Part shown: positions 48,942-56,905 of the stretch, in pieces
Layout of the letters: the number at the start of each line of letters is the position of its first letter
Numbering within the stretch: the stretch's first letter is position 1
Assembly (NCBI RefSeq): GCF_009363895.1
Contig: NZ_CP045434.1
Span: forward strand, 310,001-374,000
DNA: 64,000 nt
Direction of reading: 5' to 3'
Source: Sphingomonas ginsengisoli An et al. 2013
GTDB lineage: Bacteria > Pseudomonadota > Alphaproteobacteria > Sphingomonadales > Sphingomonadaceae
Position numbers and translations under genes: made by a program
Notes under the pieces: model-generated
Told to the model about the DNA's origin: nothing
Database searches by the model: none
What the model saw: the letters and a program-made list of their open reading frames with translations, nothing else

Positions 48942-50404
48942 ACGCACCCTATCGCCTCAAGGGCGCCACCGGCGAGTGGGAGGTCGTGATCGGCCTCGAG
49001 GTCCACGCCCAGGTCGTCTCCAACGCCAAGCTCTTCTCGGGCGCGGCGACCGCCTTCGGGGCCGAGCCCAACACTCAGGTCAGCCTGGTCGATGCGGCGA
49101 TGCCCGGCATGCTGCCGGTGCCCAACCGCGAGTGCATTCGCCAGGCGGTCCGCACCGGCCTCGCGATCGACGCCAAGATCAACCGCTGGTCGCGCTTCGA
49201 TCGTAAGAATTACTTCTACGCCGACCTGCCACAGGGCTATCAGATCAGCCAGCTCTACCATCCGCTGGTGGGGGAGGGGACGGTCGAGGTGCTGCTCGAC
49301 GAGAAGGACGAGGCGAGCGCCCGCAAGATCGGTGTCGAGCGCATCCATGTCGAGCAGGATGCGGGCAAGCTGATGCACGACCAGCACCCGACGATGAGCT
49401 ACGTCGACTTGAACCGCTCGGGCGTCGCGTTGATGGAGATCGTCTCCAAGCCCGACATGCGTTCGCCTGTCGAAGCAGGGGCTTACCTCAGGAAGCTGCG
49501 CGCCATTCTCCGTTATGTCGGCAGTTGCGACGGCAATATGGAGGAGGGCTCGATGCGCGCCGACGTCAACGTCAGCGTGCGCAAGCCGGGCGCCGAATTC
49601 GGCACTCGCACCGAGACCAAGAACGTCAACTCGGTCCGCTTCGTCCAGGCGGTGATCGAGCATGAGGCCCGCCGCCAGATCGACGTCTTGGAAGAGGGCG
49701 GCAGCATCGTCCAGGAAACCCGCCTGTGGGACCCAGACAAGGGCGAGACGCGGACGCTGCGCTCCAAGGAAGACGCGCACGACTATCGCTATTTCCCCGA
49801 CCCCGACCTTCTCCCGCTCGAGCTTGACGAGGCGTTCGTCGAGGACTGTTTAAAGTCGCTGCCCGAGCTGCCCGACGCCAAGCGCCGCCGCTACGAGCAG
49901 ATGGGCATCTCGCCTTACAACGCCAGCGTACTCACCGCCGAGGTCGAGACCGCGCGCTGGTTCGACGCGCTGCTGAGCAACGAGGTCGAACCCAAGCAGG
50001 CGTCCAACTGGGTCGTCGCCGAACTGTTCGGCGCCTTGAACCGTCGCGGCGAATCGATCGCCGAGGCGCCGGTCTCGCCCGCGCATGCCGCCGAACTGCT
50101 CGGGCTCGTCGCCGACGGCACCATCTCGGGCTCGATCGCCAAGACCGTGTTCGAGAAGATGCTCGAAACCGGCGACCCCGCCGGCGCGATCGTCGAGCGC
50201 GAGGGGTTGAAGCAGACCAGCGACACCGGCGCGATCGATGCCGAGATCGATAAGATCCTCGCTGCCAATGCCGACAAGGTCGCGCAGTATAGGGACGGCA
50301 AGGTGCAGCTGTTCGGCTTCTTCGTCGGGCAGACGATGAAGGCGATGGCCGGCAAGGCCAACCCCGGCGTCGTCAACGAGCGGCTGAAAGCCAAATTGGG
50401 CTAA
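48938..50404 (+). CDS. gatB: Asp/Glu-tRNA amidotransferase subunit B
   Basis: 488-aa subunit that binds the misacylated tRNA and activates the acyl group. Begins near [13 protein letters not shown], followed by [18 protein letters not shown] and the [18 protein letters not shown] motif. The C-terminal YqeY-like domain ends RLKAKLG. GTG 48938 overlaps the small membrane peptide gene. Confidence 0.97.
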   Translation: MNAPYRLKGATGEWEVVIGLEVHAQVVSNAKLFSGAATAFGAEPNTQVSLVDAAMPGMLPVPNRECIRQAVRTGLAIDAKINRWSRFDRKNYFYADLPQGYQISQLYHPLVGEGTVEVLLDEKDEASARKIGVERIHVEQDAGKLMHDQHPTMSYVDLNRSGVALMEIVSKPDMRSPVEAGAYLRKLRAILRYVGSCDGNMEEGSMRADVNVSVRKPGAEFGTRTETKNVNSVRFVQAVIEHEARRQIDVLEEGGSIVQETRLWDPDKGETRTLRSKEDAHDYRYFPDPDLLPLELDEAFVEDCLKSLPELPDAKRRRYEQMGISPYNASVLTAEVETARWFDALLSNEVEPKQASNWVVAELFGALNRRGESIAEAPVSPAHAAELLGLVADGTISGSIAKTVFEKMLETGDPAGAIVEREGLKQTSDTGAIDAEIDKILAANADKVAQYRDGKVQLFGFFVGQTMKAMAGKANPGVVNERLKAKLG

Positions 50405-50420
50405 TCGCCTGCGCTGCTAA

Positions 50421-50449
50421 TTGACGCTTAACTCGTGCCGAAATATTGT
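50421..50449 (+). promoter_or_regulatory. Sigma-70-like promoter before the exported-protein cluster
   Basis: TTGACG (50421-50426), 17 bases, TATTGT (50444-50449), ideal spacing, in the gap after gatB. Predicted start near 50457 gives a short leader with GGGGGA before TTG 50478. One of the best promoter matches in the window. Confidence 0.6.
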
Positions 50450-50477
50450 TCCCTGACCGAGAACAGGGGGACTATTC

Positions 50478-51107
50478 TTGCGTATATCGATGTTGTGCCT
50501 GCTAGCCGCGGGTTCCGTTGCTGCGCCCGCCGCAGCCTGGGCGCAGCCTGCGCCCGCCGCCACTCCGACCGCCGCCGCGCCGGCGCCGGACGATGATTCC
50601 GACGACTTCACCATCCCCTCGCGGGACGGGCTCGTCGCACCCAGCCTGACCTTCGCGGCGTCGCCCGAGGCCGAGGCGAATTTCGACAAATATTTCTACT
50701 TCCACCGGGCCAATACCAGCTTCGAGGAAGCCTATGCCGACATCCGCGAGTGCGACGCACTGGCGAGTGGCAGCAGCATCTATCTCGGTGGCAATTCGGG
50801 CGCGATGGCCGGGGCGATCGCGCAATATGGCGTCCTTCCCGGCGCCATCGGCGGCGCGATCGGGGGGGCCATCGCCGACGCCATCTTCGGTTCGGCCGCG
50901 CGCCGCGAGCAGCGCCGCACCAACCTGCGCAACTGCATGTCGTTCAAGGGTTATGGCCGCTACGGCCTGACCCGCGACCTGTGGACCGCCTTCAACTTCG
51001 AGGAGGGTAACGGCCGCAAGCGCGAGCCGGTGCGGCTGCACGCGCTGGCGCTGCAGGCGCTGATCGCCTCGGGCCCGCAACCCACCACCAAGGAGCTGGG
51101 CCTGTGA
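50478..51107 (+). CDS. Hypothetical exported protein with glycine-zipper segment
   Basis: 209 aa. Starts at TTG 50478 with GGGGGA ahead; ATG 50490 is an alternative. Signal peptide ends near AWAQ, then a Pro/Ala/Asp-rich stretch. Central part has two Cys (IRECDA, LRNCMSF) and a Gly-rich zipper (GAIGGAIGGAIADAIFG) suited to membrane insertion. Its stop overlaps the next gene's GTG, so the two are translationally coupled. No family recognised. Confidence 0.72.
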   Translation: MRISMLCLLAAGSVAAPAAAWAQPAPAATPTAAAPAPDDDSDDFTIPSRDGLVAPSLTFAASPEAEANFDKYFYFHRANTSFEEAYADIRECDALASGSSIYLGGNSGAMAGAIAQYGVLPGAIGGAIGGAIADAIFGSAARREQRRTNLRNCMSFKGYGRYGLTRDLWTAFNFEEGNGRKREPVRLHALALQALIASGPQPTTKELGL

Positions 51108-52021
51108 GCCGACTTCGCATTCTCGCCGCGACCGCTGCGCTCGCGGTTGTCGCCACCGCCGCGCCGGCCAAGCCGATTTCCGACAAGGACGTGCAGTCGG
51201 GTAAGGTCGTGCGCGATGCCTCCCAGGGCTACATCTTTGTCTCGGGCGAGCAGCGCCAGTTCGGGACCTTTCTGCGGGTGCCCGACGCGGCGACCTGGGC
51301 CGATTACAACGCCGAGCGCGACAAGGCCTGGGCCAAGGCGCAGCGGCGCTATGCCAATCAGATGAAGGACTGGGAGGTCCAGGCCAATTTCGCCCGTAAC
51401 TCGCAGTCGGCCATTCCCGAGCATCCGGTCGTGCCGACCCTCGCCAACCTCGGCATCACCGCCGCCGAATTGCGCGACATGGAGAGCTTCGGGCCGATGA
51501 ACGCATTCGGCAAGGATGCCGGCGGCGGCTTCAGCTATCTGAGCGCGGTCAAGCCGGGCACCTATGTCTGGTACGGCCCGGTCATGCAGGCACCCAACGG
51601 CACCGCCGCCGGCTCCTGCTTCTGCCTCGGCTCGGTCCAGTTCGAGGTCCGGCCAGGCACGATCACCGACCTCGGCAATCTGCTCTCCAGCCTGCCGCAC
51701 TGGTCGGAACAGCAGGACGTCGGCCGGGTCGCGCAGGCCGAGCTCAACGCCCGACGGGTCGCGGCCGGCAAGCCGCCGCTTCCGGCCTTCGCCCAGATCG
51801 CCTCACGGACCGGCCTCCCGCCCGCCCTCGCGGCGTGGCCGAGCATCGCGCCGACCTTCCGCGCGGCGCCGAAGATGAACAACTACTTCGGGCTGACGGT
51901 CACCCGGATGGCGCCGATCCCGGGCGTACTGGCTTATCGCCGCGACGTCATCGTCGATGCCCGCACCGGCCAAGACGTCGCCAGCCCGACGCTGATGACC
52001 ATGGTAAAGATGAAAAAGTAG
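51104..52021 (+). CDS. Hypothetical exported protein
   Basis: 305 aa with signal sequence (LAATAALAVVATAAPA). Mature part has the segments YIFVSGEQRQFGTFLRVPD and KPGTYVWYGPVMQAPNGTAAGSCFCLGSVQFEVRPGTI, a probable beta-rich domain with a CxC pair. GTG 51104 overlaps the stop of the preceding gene (GTGA). Likely periplasmic partner of that protein. Function unknown. Confidence 0.74.
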   Translation: MSRLRILAATAALAVVATAAPAKPISDKDVQSGKVVRDASQGYIFVSGEQRQFGTFLRVPDAATWADYNAERDKAWAKAQRRYANQMKDWEVQANFARNSQSAIPEHPVVPTLANLGITAAELRDMESFGPMNAFGKDAGGGFSYLSAVKPGTYVWYGPVMQAPNGTAAGSCFCLGSVQFEVRPGTITDLGNLLSSLPHWSEQQDVGRVAQAELNARRVAAGKPPLPAFAQIASRTGLPPALAAWPSIAPTFRAAPKMNNYFGLTVTRMAPIPGVLAYRRDVIVDARTGQDVASPTLMTMVKMKK

Positions 52022-52077
52022 GCCGGTCGGCTTCGACCCGCTTACTGGCATGGCCGCCTTCGGTTACGAGGGCGGCC

Positions 52078-53700
52078 ATGCGTTTGCCACTGCTCCTCGC
52101 GGCCGCCGCCGCCGTCACCGCCGCTCCGGCGCCCGCCGCCGCCCCTGCGACCCCGCCCAAGCTGATCGTCGCCATCTCGGTCGACCAGTTCGCCGCCGAC
52201 CTGTTCGACCGCTATCGTGGCGAGTTCAGCGGCGGCTTTGCACGGCTGGCGCGGGAGGGCACCGTGTTCCGCAACGGCTACCAGAGCCACGCGGCGACCG
52301 AGACCTGCCCCGGCCACTCGACCATCCTCACCGGCGACCACCCGTCCGAGACCGGGATCGTCGCCAACGACTGGATCGATCAGGGCGCCGCGCGCGCCGA
52401 CAAACATGTCTATTGCGCCGAGGACGAGACCCAGCCCGACACGACCTTCACCAACTACAAGGTCAGCACGGCGCACTTGCGCGTCGCCACGCTGGGTGAT
52501 CGGCTGAAGGCGGTCAGCCCGCAGAGCCGGAACGTCGCCATCGCCGGCAAGGACCGCGCGGCGATCATGATGGGCGGCCGCAACGTCGACCAGCGCTGGT
52601 ATTGGGACGGCAAAAGCTGGACAACCGACACCGGCAAGGCGCCACCGCAGACCATCGTCCGGCTGAACCAGCTGTGGGCCGCCAAACTCGCGCAAGCCAG
52701 CGAGCCGTTGGTCCCGCCGGCCAACTGCACCGCGCGTGCCAAGCCCTATGCGATCACCCCGACGCTGACGGTCGGCAACGGCACGCTCCAGCGCGCGGCG
52801 AACGACCCGCGCTTCGTCCGTGCACACCCCGATTTCGACGGGGCAGTGCTCGCCGGCGCCGCCGCGCTGGTGAACGAGCTTGGGCTCGGCCGCGGCCCGG
52901 CGCCCGACGTGCTCGCCGTCGGCCTGTCGGCGACCGACTATGTCGGCCACGCCTACGGCAATCGCGGGCAGGAGATGTGCCTGCAAATGCTCGCGCTCGA
53001 CCGCGAGCTGGGCGATTTCCTCGACCAGATGGACAAGACCGGGATCGACTATGCGCTGGTCCTGACCGCCGACCATGGCGGGCTCGACATCCCCGAGCGG
53101 CTTCGCGACCAAGGCGTGCCACAGGCCCAGCGCGCCGACCCGGCGTTGGCGCCGAGCGCGGTGGGCAAGCTGCTCGCCCCGCAGGTCGGGCGGACCGAGC
53201 CGGTGCTGGTCGGCGACGGGATCGGCGCCGACGGCTGGCTCGACAAGCGCCTCGACCCGGCTACCGCGCGCCGCGTCCTTGCCGCTACGGTCGCGCGCTA
53301 CAAGGCGCAGCCGCAGGTCTATGCGGTCTACACCAAGGACGAGATCCTGCGGTCGCCGGTGCCTCACGGCCACCCCGACAAGTGGAGCGTCATCCAGCGG
53401 GTCCGCGCCTCCTACGAGCGGCAGCGGTCGGGCGATTTTTACGTGGTCCTGAAGCCCTATGTCAGCGCGGTCGCCAAGCCCGCGCCGGGCTATACCGCCA
53501 CCCATGGCTCGGTGTGGGATTACGATCGCCGGGTGCCAATCATCTTCTGGCGGCGCGGGGCCGCGCCCGCCGACCGAACCGAAGCGGTCGAGACGGTCGA
53601 CATCCTGCCAACGCTGGCGCCGATGATCGGGCTCACGCTTGCCGCGCCGGCGATCGACGGCCGCTGCCTCGACGGCGCCGCGGGAGTGCGCTGCCGCTGA
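52078..53700 (+). CDS. Alkaline phosphatase, SPAP/PafA-like
   Basis: 540-aa exported phosphomonoesterase of the alkaline phosphatase superfamily. Signal peptide, then metal-binding Asp in AISVDQFAADL, nucleophile Thr76 (ATETCPGHSTI), Asn97 (VANDW), Lys158/Arg160 (AGKDRAAI), and metal ligands in GLSATDYVGHAYG and TADHGGLDIPERL. The 21-residue Thr-Asn distance equals that in Flavobacterium PafA (T79/N100) and Sphingomonas SPAP (T89/N110). The Thr-Lys distance of 82 matches SPAP (T89/K171). The K-x-R pair marks phosphomonoesterases rather than nucleotide pyrophosphatases. ATG 52078 gives the signal peptide; the frame opens earlier without homology. Confidence 0.88.
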   Translation: MRLPLLLAAAAAVTAAPAPAAAPATPPKLIVAISVDQFAADLFDRYRGEFSGGFARLAREGTVFRNGYQSHAATETCPGHSTILTGDHPSETGIVANDWIDQGAARADKHVYCAEDETQPDTTFTNYKVSTAHLRVATLGDRLKAVSPQSRNVAIAGKDRAAIMMGGRNVDQRWYWDGKSWTTDTGKAPPQTIVRLNQLWAAKLAQASEPLVPPANCTARAKPYAITPTLTVGNGTLQRAANDPRFVRAHPDFDGAVLAGAAALVNELGLGRGPAPDVLAVGLSATDYVGHAYGNRGQEMCLQMLALDRELGDFLDQMDKTGIDYALVLTADHGGLDIPERLRDQGVPQAQRADPALAPSAVGKLLAPQVGRTEPVLVGDGIGADGWLDKRLDPATARRVLAATVARYKAQPQVYAVYTKDEILRSPVPHGHPDKWSVIQRVRASYERQRSGDFYVVLKPYVSAVAKPAPGYTATHGSVWDYDRRVPIIFWRRGAAPADRTEAVETVDILPTLAPMIGLTLAAPAIDGRCLDGAAGVRCR

Positions 53701-53729
53701 CCGGTCCAGATCGGGATTCGGCCCGCTTG

Positions 53730-53757
53730 CGCCAAGCGCTTGGCGTGATACGTTTTT
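53730..53757 (+). terminator. Possible weak terminator after the phosphatase gene
   Basis: CGCCAAGCGCTTGGCG (53730-53745) is a perfect 16-bp palindrome (6-bp stem, 4-base loop as RNA), followed 7 bases later by a run of five T. The T-run lies just before the next start codon. It could equally be an operator. Confidence 0.35.
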
Positions 53758-53760
53758 CCG

Positions 53761-54546
53761 ATGCGTCGCCAGGTACCGCTGCTTGCCCTTGCCGCACTGT
53801 CGGTGGGCGGCTGCGTCCAGACACAGCAATATGCCGACCTCCAGTTCGCCCCGCCGCAGGGCGACTATAAGCTGCTCGTGCTCCGGCCCGACATCCAGGT
53901 CGGGGCGGTCACCACCGGCGGGCTGGTCGAGGCCCGCGCCGACTGGACCGAGCAGGCCCGCGCCAACGTCATCGCCGCGCTCAGGGCGCAGCAGGCGGGG
54001 CGGGGCGGCCAGACTCTGATCCTCGACCGCCGCGACAGTTTGGCTGCGGTCCCCGCCGAGCAGGTCGCCGAGCTTGAGCGGCTCAACGCCGCGGTCGACC
54101 AGTCGATCGCCCTTCACAAATATTCGGGCGTGTCGCTGCCGACCAAGCGCCGCCGCGGGCTCGACTATACGCTGGGGTCGGACGCAGTTCGTTTCGGCCA
54201 GCGCACCGGCTACGATTATGCGCTGTTCCTCCACGCCGAGGACAGCTTCGCCAGCCAGGGGCGGGTCGCGCTGCAGGTGCTCGGCATCGCCGGCTGCTTT
54301 ATCGGCTTCTGCGCGCCCAATGTCGGCGGCGCCGGGCAGTTCGCCTATGCCAGCCTGGTCGACCTGCGCACCGGCGAGGTGGTCTGGTTCAACGTGCTCC
54401 AGGCGGGCAGCCAGGTCGCCGGGCTAAAGATGGGCGACCTGCGCACCCCCGACGGCGCGGCGCAGATGGTCGAGCGGCTGCTCGGCCTTATGAAGCCGGG
54501 CCGGGAGGTCCGCCGCGCGCAGGCGGCGCAGCGGGCGCGGCCATGA
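53761..54546 (+). CDS. Hypothetical lipoprotein
   Basis: 261 aa. Lipobox LSVGGC (Cys at about 19) after a short signal. Mature region includes LLVLRPDIQVGAVTTGG, a helical middle, and a hydrophobic Cys patch IAGCFIGFCAPNVGGAG; C-terminus basic. ATG 53761 follows an A/T-poor region with no clear ribosome site. ATGA overlap with the following M48 gene suggests one operon. Family not recognised. Confidence 0.78.
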   Translation: MRRQVPLLALAALSVGGCVQTQQYADLQFAPPQGDYKLLVLRPDIQVGAVTTGGLVEARADWTEQARANVIAALRAQQAGRGGQTLILDRRDSLAAVPAEQVAELERLNAAVDQSIALHKYSGVSLPTKRRRGLDYTLGSDAVRFGQRTGYDYALFLHAEDSFASQGRVALQVLGIAGCFIGFCAPNVGGAGQFAYASLVDLRTGEVVWFNVLQAGSQVAGLKMGDLRTPDGAAQMVERLLGLMKPGREVRRAQAAQRARP

Positions 54547-55757
54547 CTTCGCTCTCCCGCCGCACGATGCTGGCCGGGGCGGGGGCCACGGCACTGTTTG
54601 GAGGCACCGCGGCGTCGGCCCGTATCGACCCCGCGAGCCTGACCCCGATGGTCGGCCCCGGCTACCGCCCGCAGGACCCCGACGAGCGGGGCATGTGGCA
54701 GCAAATGGCGCGGGTCGAGGAGGAGATCGCCGGCTCGAACCTGCTGGTGCAGGATCCCGCGCTCAACCGCTATCTCCAGGGTCTCGTCGGCAAGGTCGGC
54801 GGCCCCGCCACCAGCGACCTGCGCGTCTATCTGGCGCGCGTTCCCGAGTTCAACGCGATGATGTTTCCGACCGGTTTCGCGGTGGTCTTCACCGGTCTGC
54901 TGCTGCGGATGCGCGACGAGGCGCAGCTGGCCGGCGTACTCGCCCACGAGAGCAGCCATTTCCTCCTCAAGCACCAGCTTCGCCAGTGGCGCGACACTCG
55001 CCGCAAGACCGACATCTACTCCTTCGCCTCGATGCTCGGCGGCGTGGTCGGTGGCGCGGCGGGCTATTACACCGGTAACCTCGACCAGCTCGCGCAGCTC
55101 GGTACGATCCTCACTTTGTTGCGCTACAACCGCCAACTCGAGGCCGAGGCCGACGCGCTCGGCATCAAGCTGATCGCTCAGGCCGGCTACGCGCCCTTGT
55201 CGATGGCCGAGACCTGGCAGCAGCTGATCGGCGAGATCGAGCTCAGCGCCGCCGTCCGCCGCAAACGGCCCGACCGCGGCTATTCGATCTTCGCCGACCA
55301 TCCCGCGCCGCGCGACCGGATGATCGATCTTACCGCCTCGGCGACCGGGCTCACCGTGCCCGGCCGCCGCTACGACCGCGGGCGCGAGCGCTACCTTGCC
55401 GCGATTGCCGCCATCCGCCCGACCCTGCTCGACGACCAGGTCAAGCTGAACGACGCGGGCGCCTCGCAATATGTGATCCAGACGCTCGCGCAGGACGGCT
55501 GGAATGGCCTGCTCCGCTTCTACGAGGGCGAGTCGCTGCGGCTGCGCAACACGCCCGATTACGACGCCCGCGCAGCGCTCAGCTATGCGGCGGCGGTGGC
55601 CTACCCCGACGCGCCCGCCGACGCCTGGCGCTGGCACGGCATCGCGCTGATGAAAGCCGGCCGCCGCGACGAGAGCCACGCCGCGCTGCAGCGCTACCTC
55701 GCGCTCGCTCCGTCCGCCCCTGACGCGCCGTTCGTCCGCCAGATGCTGGCTAGTTGA
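54543..55757 (+). CDS. Tat-exported M48 family metalloprotease
   Basis: 404 aa. N-terminus MTSLSRRTMLAGAGA is a twin-arginine signal, so the protein should be folded before export. HExxH in LAHESSHFLLKH (Zn ligands and catalytic Glu) and third ligand in LEAEADALG; the C-terminal half is TPR-like helical. Resembles BepA/YfgC-like peptidases that police outer-membrane protein assembly. Overlaps the upstream lipoprotein gene by four bases; a lipoprotein gene follows 8 bases later. Confidence 0.9.
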   Translation: MTSLSRRTMLAGAGATALFGGTAASARIDPASLTPMVGPGYRPQDPDERGMWQQMARVEEEIAGSNLLVQDPALNRYLQGLVGKVGGPATSDLRVYLARVPEFNAMMFPTGFAVVFTGLLLRMRDEAQLAGVLAHESSHFLLKHQLRQWRDTRRKTDIYSFASMLGGVVGGAAGYYTGNLDQLAQLGTILTLLRYNRQLEAEADALGIKLIAQAGYAPLSMAETWQQLIGEIELSAAVRRKRPDRGYSIFADHPAPRDRMIDLTASATGLTVPGRRYDRGRERYLAAIAAIRPTLLDDQVKLNDAGASQYVIQTLAQDGWNGLLRFYEGESLRLRNTPDYDARAALSYAAAVAYPDAPADAWRWHGIALMKAGRRDESHAALQRYLALAPSAPDAPFVRQMLAS

Positions 55758-55765
55758 GGAGCGTC

Positions 55766-56392
55766 ATGCGTGTCCGCCGCCACGCTCTACTTGCGGGCAT
55801 CTCGCTCGCCCTTGCCGCCTGTTCGGGCGGACCCAACGGCCTCGGCGGTTTCGCTTATTATTCGCTGGTCCGCCCCAACCGCGTCGTCGCGGTCGGCAAT
55901 GGCGCGATGGCCGTGGTGTCTCCGCGCGAATGGAACCGCGCTAGCCGCAGCAGCTTCACCGACATCGGCACGGTCGAGGACTGGACGCTCAACGGCCCCT
56001 ATCTCGACAGCATCAGTTTCGTCTCGGGCCTCGCCAACGACAAGCGCATTATCCACCAGGAGCGCAAGGCCGATCGCCAGGTGCCGCGCTTCCGCGCCAC
56101 CATGACCCCGCCCGAGATCGCCTCGCTGCTCGAGAGCCTCTACCGGATCGAGGGCGGCGCGATCGAGTGGCGCACGCTGAACCTGGCGCCGCGCCCGTTC
56201 CTCGGCGCGGCGGGCTTCCAATACGACTATGAGCACCTCGACAGCGACGAGCTGTGGCGCAAGGGGCGGGCGGTCGGCGCGGTGATCGACGGCAGGCTCT
56301 ACCTCATCCAGTTCGATGCCGCGCGGTCGCATTATTATGCCGCCGCGCTGCCCGACTTCGAGGCGATGGTGGTGAGCGCCCGCCGCCGCTGA
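55766..56392 (+). CDS. Hypothetical lipoprotein
   Basis: 208 aa from ATG 55766 with GAGGAG before it (TTG 55754 is less likely). Lipobox ALAAC (Cys near 18). Mature part: VVSPREWNRASRSSF, LNGPYLDSISFVSGL and a C-terminal DGRLYLIQFDAARSHYY. Ends 6 bases before a convergent proline-rich gene. Function unknown; probable operon with the M48 protease and the preceding lipoprotein. Confidence 0.8.
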   Translation: MRVRRHALLAGISLALAACSGGPNGLGGFAYYSLVRPNRVVAVGNGAMAVVSPREWNRASRSSFTDIGTVEDWTLNGPYLDSISFVSGLANDKRIIHQERKADRQVPRFRATMTPPEIASLLESLYRIEGGAIEWRTLNLAPRPFLGAAGFQYDYEHLDSDELWRKGRAVGAVIDGRLYLIQFDAARSHYYAAALPDFEAMVVSARRR

Positions 56393-56398
56393 GCGCGC

Positions 56399-56611
56399 CT
56401 AGCTGACCGGCGAGATCGGCGTCGGCGGGGTGTTGGTGTCCGGCCCGCCGGGCGAGGGGACGTCGATCGGCGGCTCGGCCCCGGGAGTCTCGCTCGGCAC
56501 CTCGGTCGGCTGCCCGGGCGGGGTCGGGCGCGCCGGCTCGGGGGTTGGGGTGGCGGGCTGGCCCGGCTCATGCTCGGGGGCGTTGTCGGGGAAGGGGGGC
56601 AGCTGTTGCAT
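56399..56611 (-). CDS. Proline-rich disordered small protein (70 aa)
   Basis: 70-residue product MQQLPPFPDNAPEHEPGQP... dominated by Pro, Thr, Glu and Gly, with no hydrophobic segment. Composition is consistent with an intrinsically disordered, possibly soluble, protein. ATG 56611 is preceded by AAGGAG at about 8 bases on the minus strand, and a stop ends the frame cleanly before the convergent lipoprotein. Low-complexity frames can be spurious in GC-rich DNA; the ribosome site raises confidence. Confidence 0.6.
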   Translation of the reverse strand: MQQLPPFPDNAPEHEPGQPATPTPEPARPTPPGQPTEVPSETPGAEPPIDVPSPGGPDTNTPPTPISPVS

Positions 56612-56661
56612 CGGGAAACTCCTTGTCCCTTTTGAACGAAGCGGACCGGCGGTGGTTGCGC

Positions 56662-56689
56662 TTGCCCCTCGCCCCAGCCTTGCTATAGG
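56662..56689 (+). promoter_or_regulatory. Candidate promoter of tRNA-Leu
   Basis: TTGCCC (56662-56667), 16 bases, TATAGG (56684-56689); the -10 ends 22 bases before the tRNA. Mirrors the tRNA-Asn promoter (same motifs, same distance). Confidence 0.6.
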
Positions 56690-56711
56690 CCTCCCGCCTC
56701 ACGGGTCCGAT

Positions 56712-56796
56712 GCGCGCGTGGCGGAATTGGTAGACGCGGCAGGTTTAGGTCCTGTTGTCGCAAGATGTGGGGGTTCGAGTCCCTCCGCGCGCACCA
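56712..56796 (+). tRNA. tRNA-Leu (TAG)
   Basis: Acceptor GCGCGCG pairs with CGCGCGC, discriminator A and encoded CCA end at 56796. Class II with a long variable arm (TTGTCGCAAGATGT). Anticodon loop GGTTTAGGTCC gives anticodon TAG. 85 nt including CCA. A perfect inverted repeat begins at the last base of CCA. Confidence 0.97.
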
Positions 56797-56840
56797 ACTT
56801 CGCCGTGCAAGCATCCGGGGGATGCTTGCACGGCGAAGTT
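56796..56840 (+). repeat. Perfect 21-bp inverted repeat abutting tRNA-Leu
   Basis: Left arm 56796-56816, loop GGG (56817-56819), right arm 56820-56840; all 21 pairs match. No T-run directly follows (CGCACCGCGAGTTTT comes next), so it is not a textbook terminator, but it would form a very stable RNA hairpin at the tRNA 3' end. Confidence 0.85.
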
Positions 56841-56905
56841 CGCACCGCGAGTTTTCGAACCCCGGTTCAGACCCGATCAGAATTCAATAGGATAGCACAG
56901 TCATC

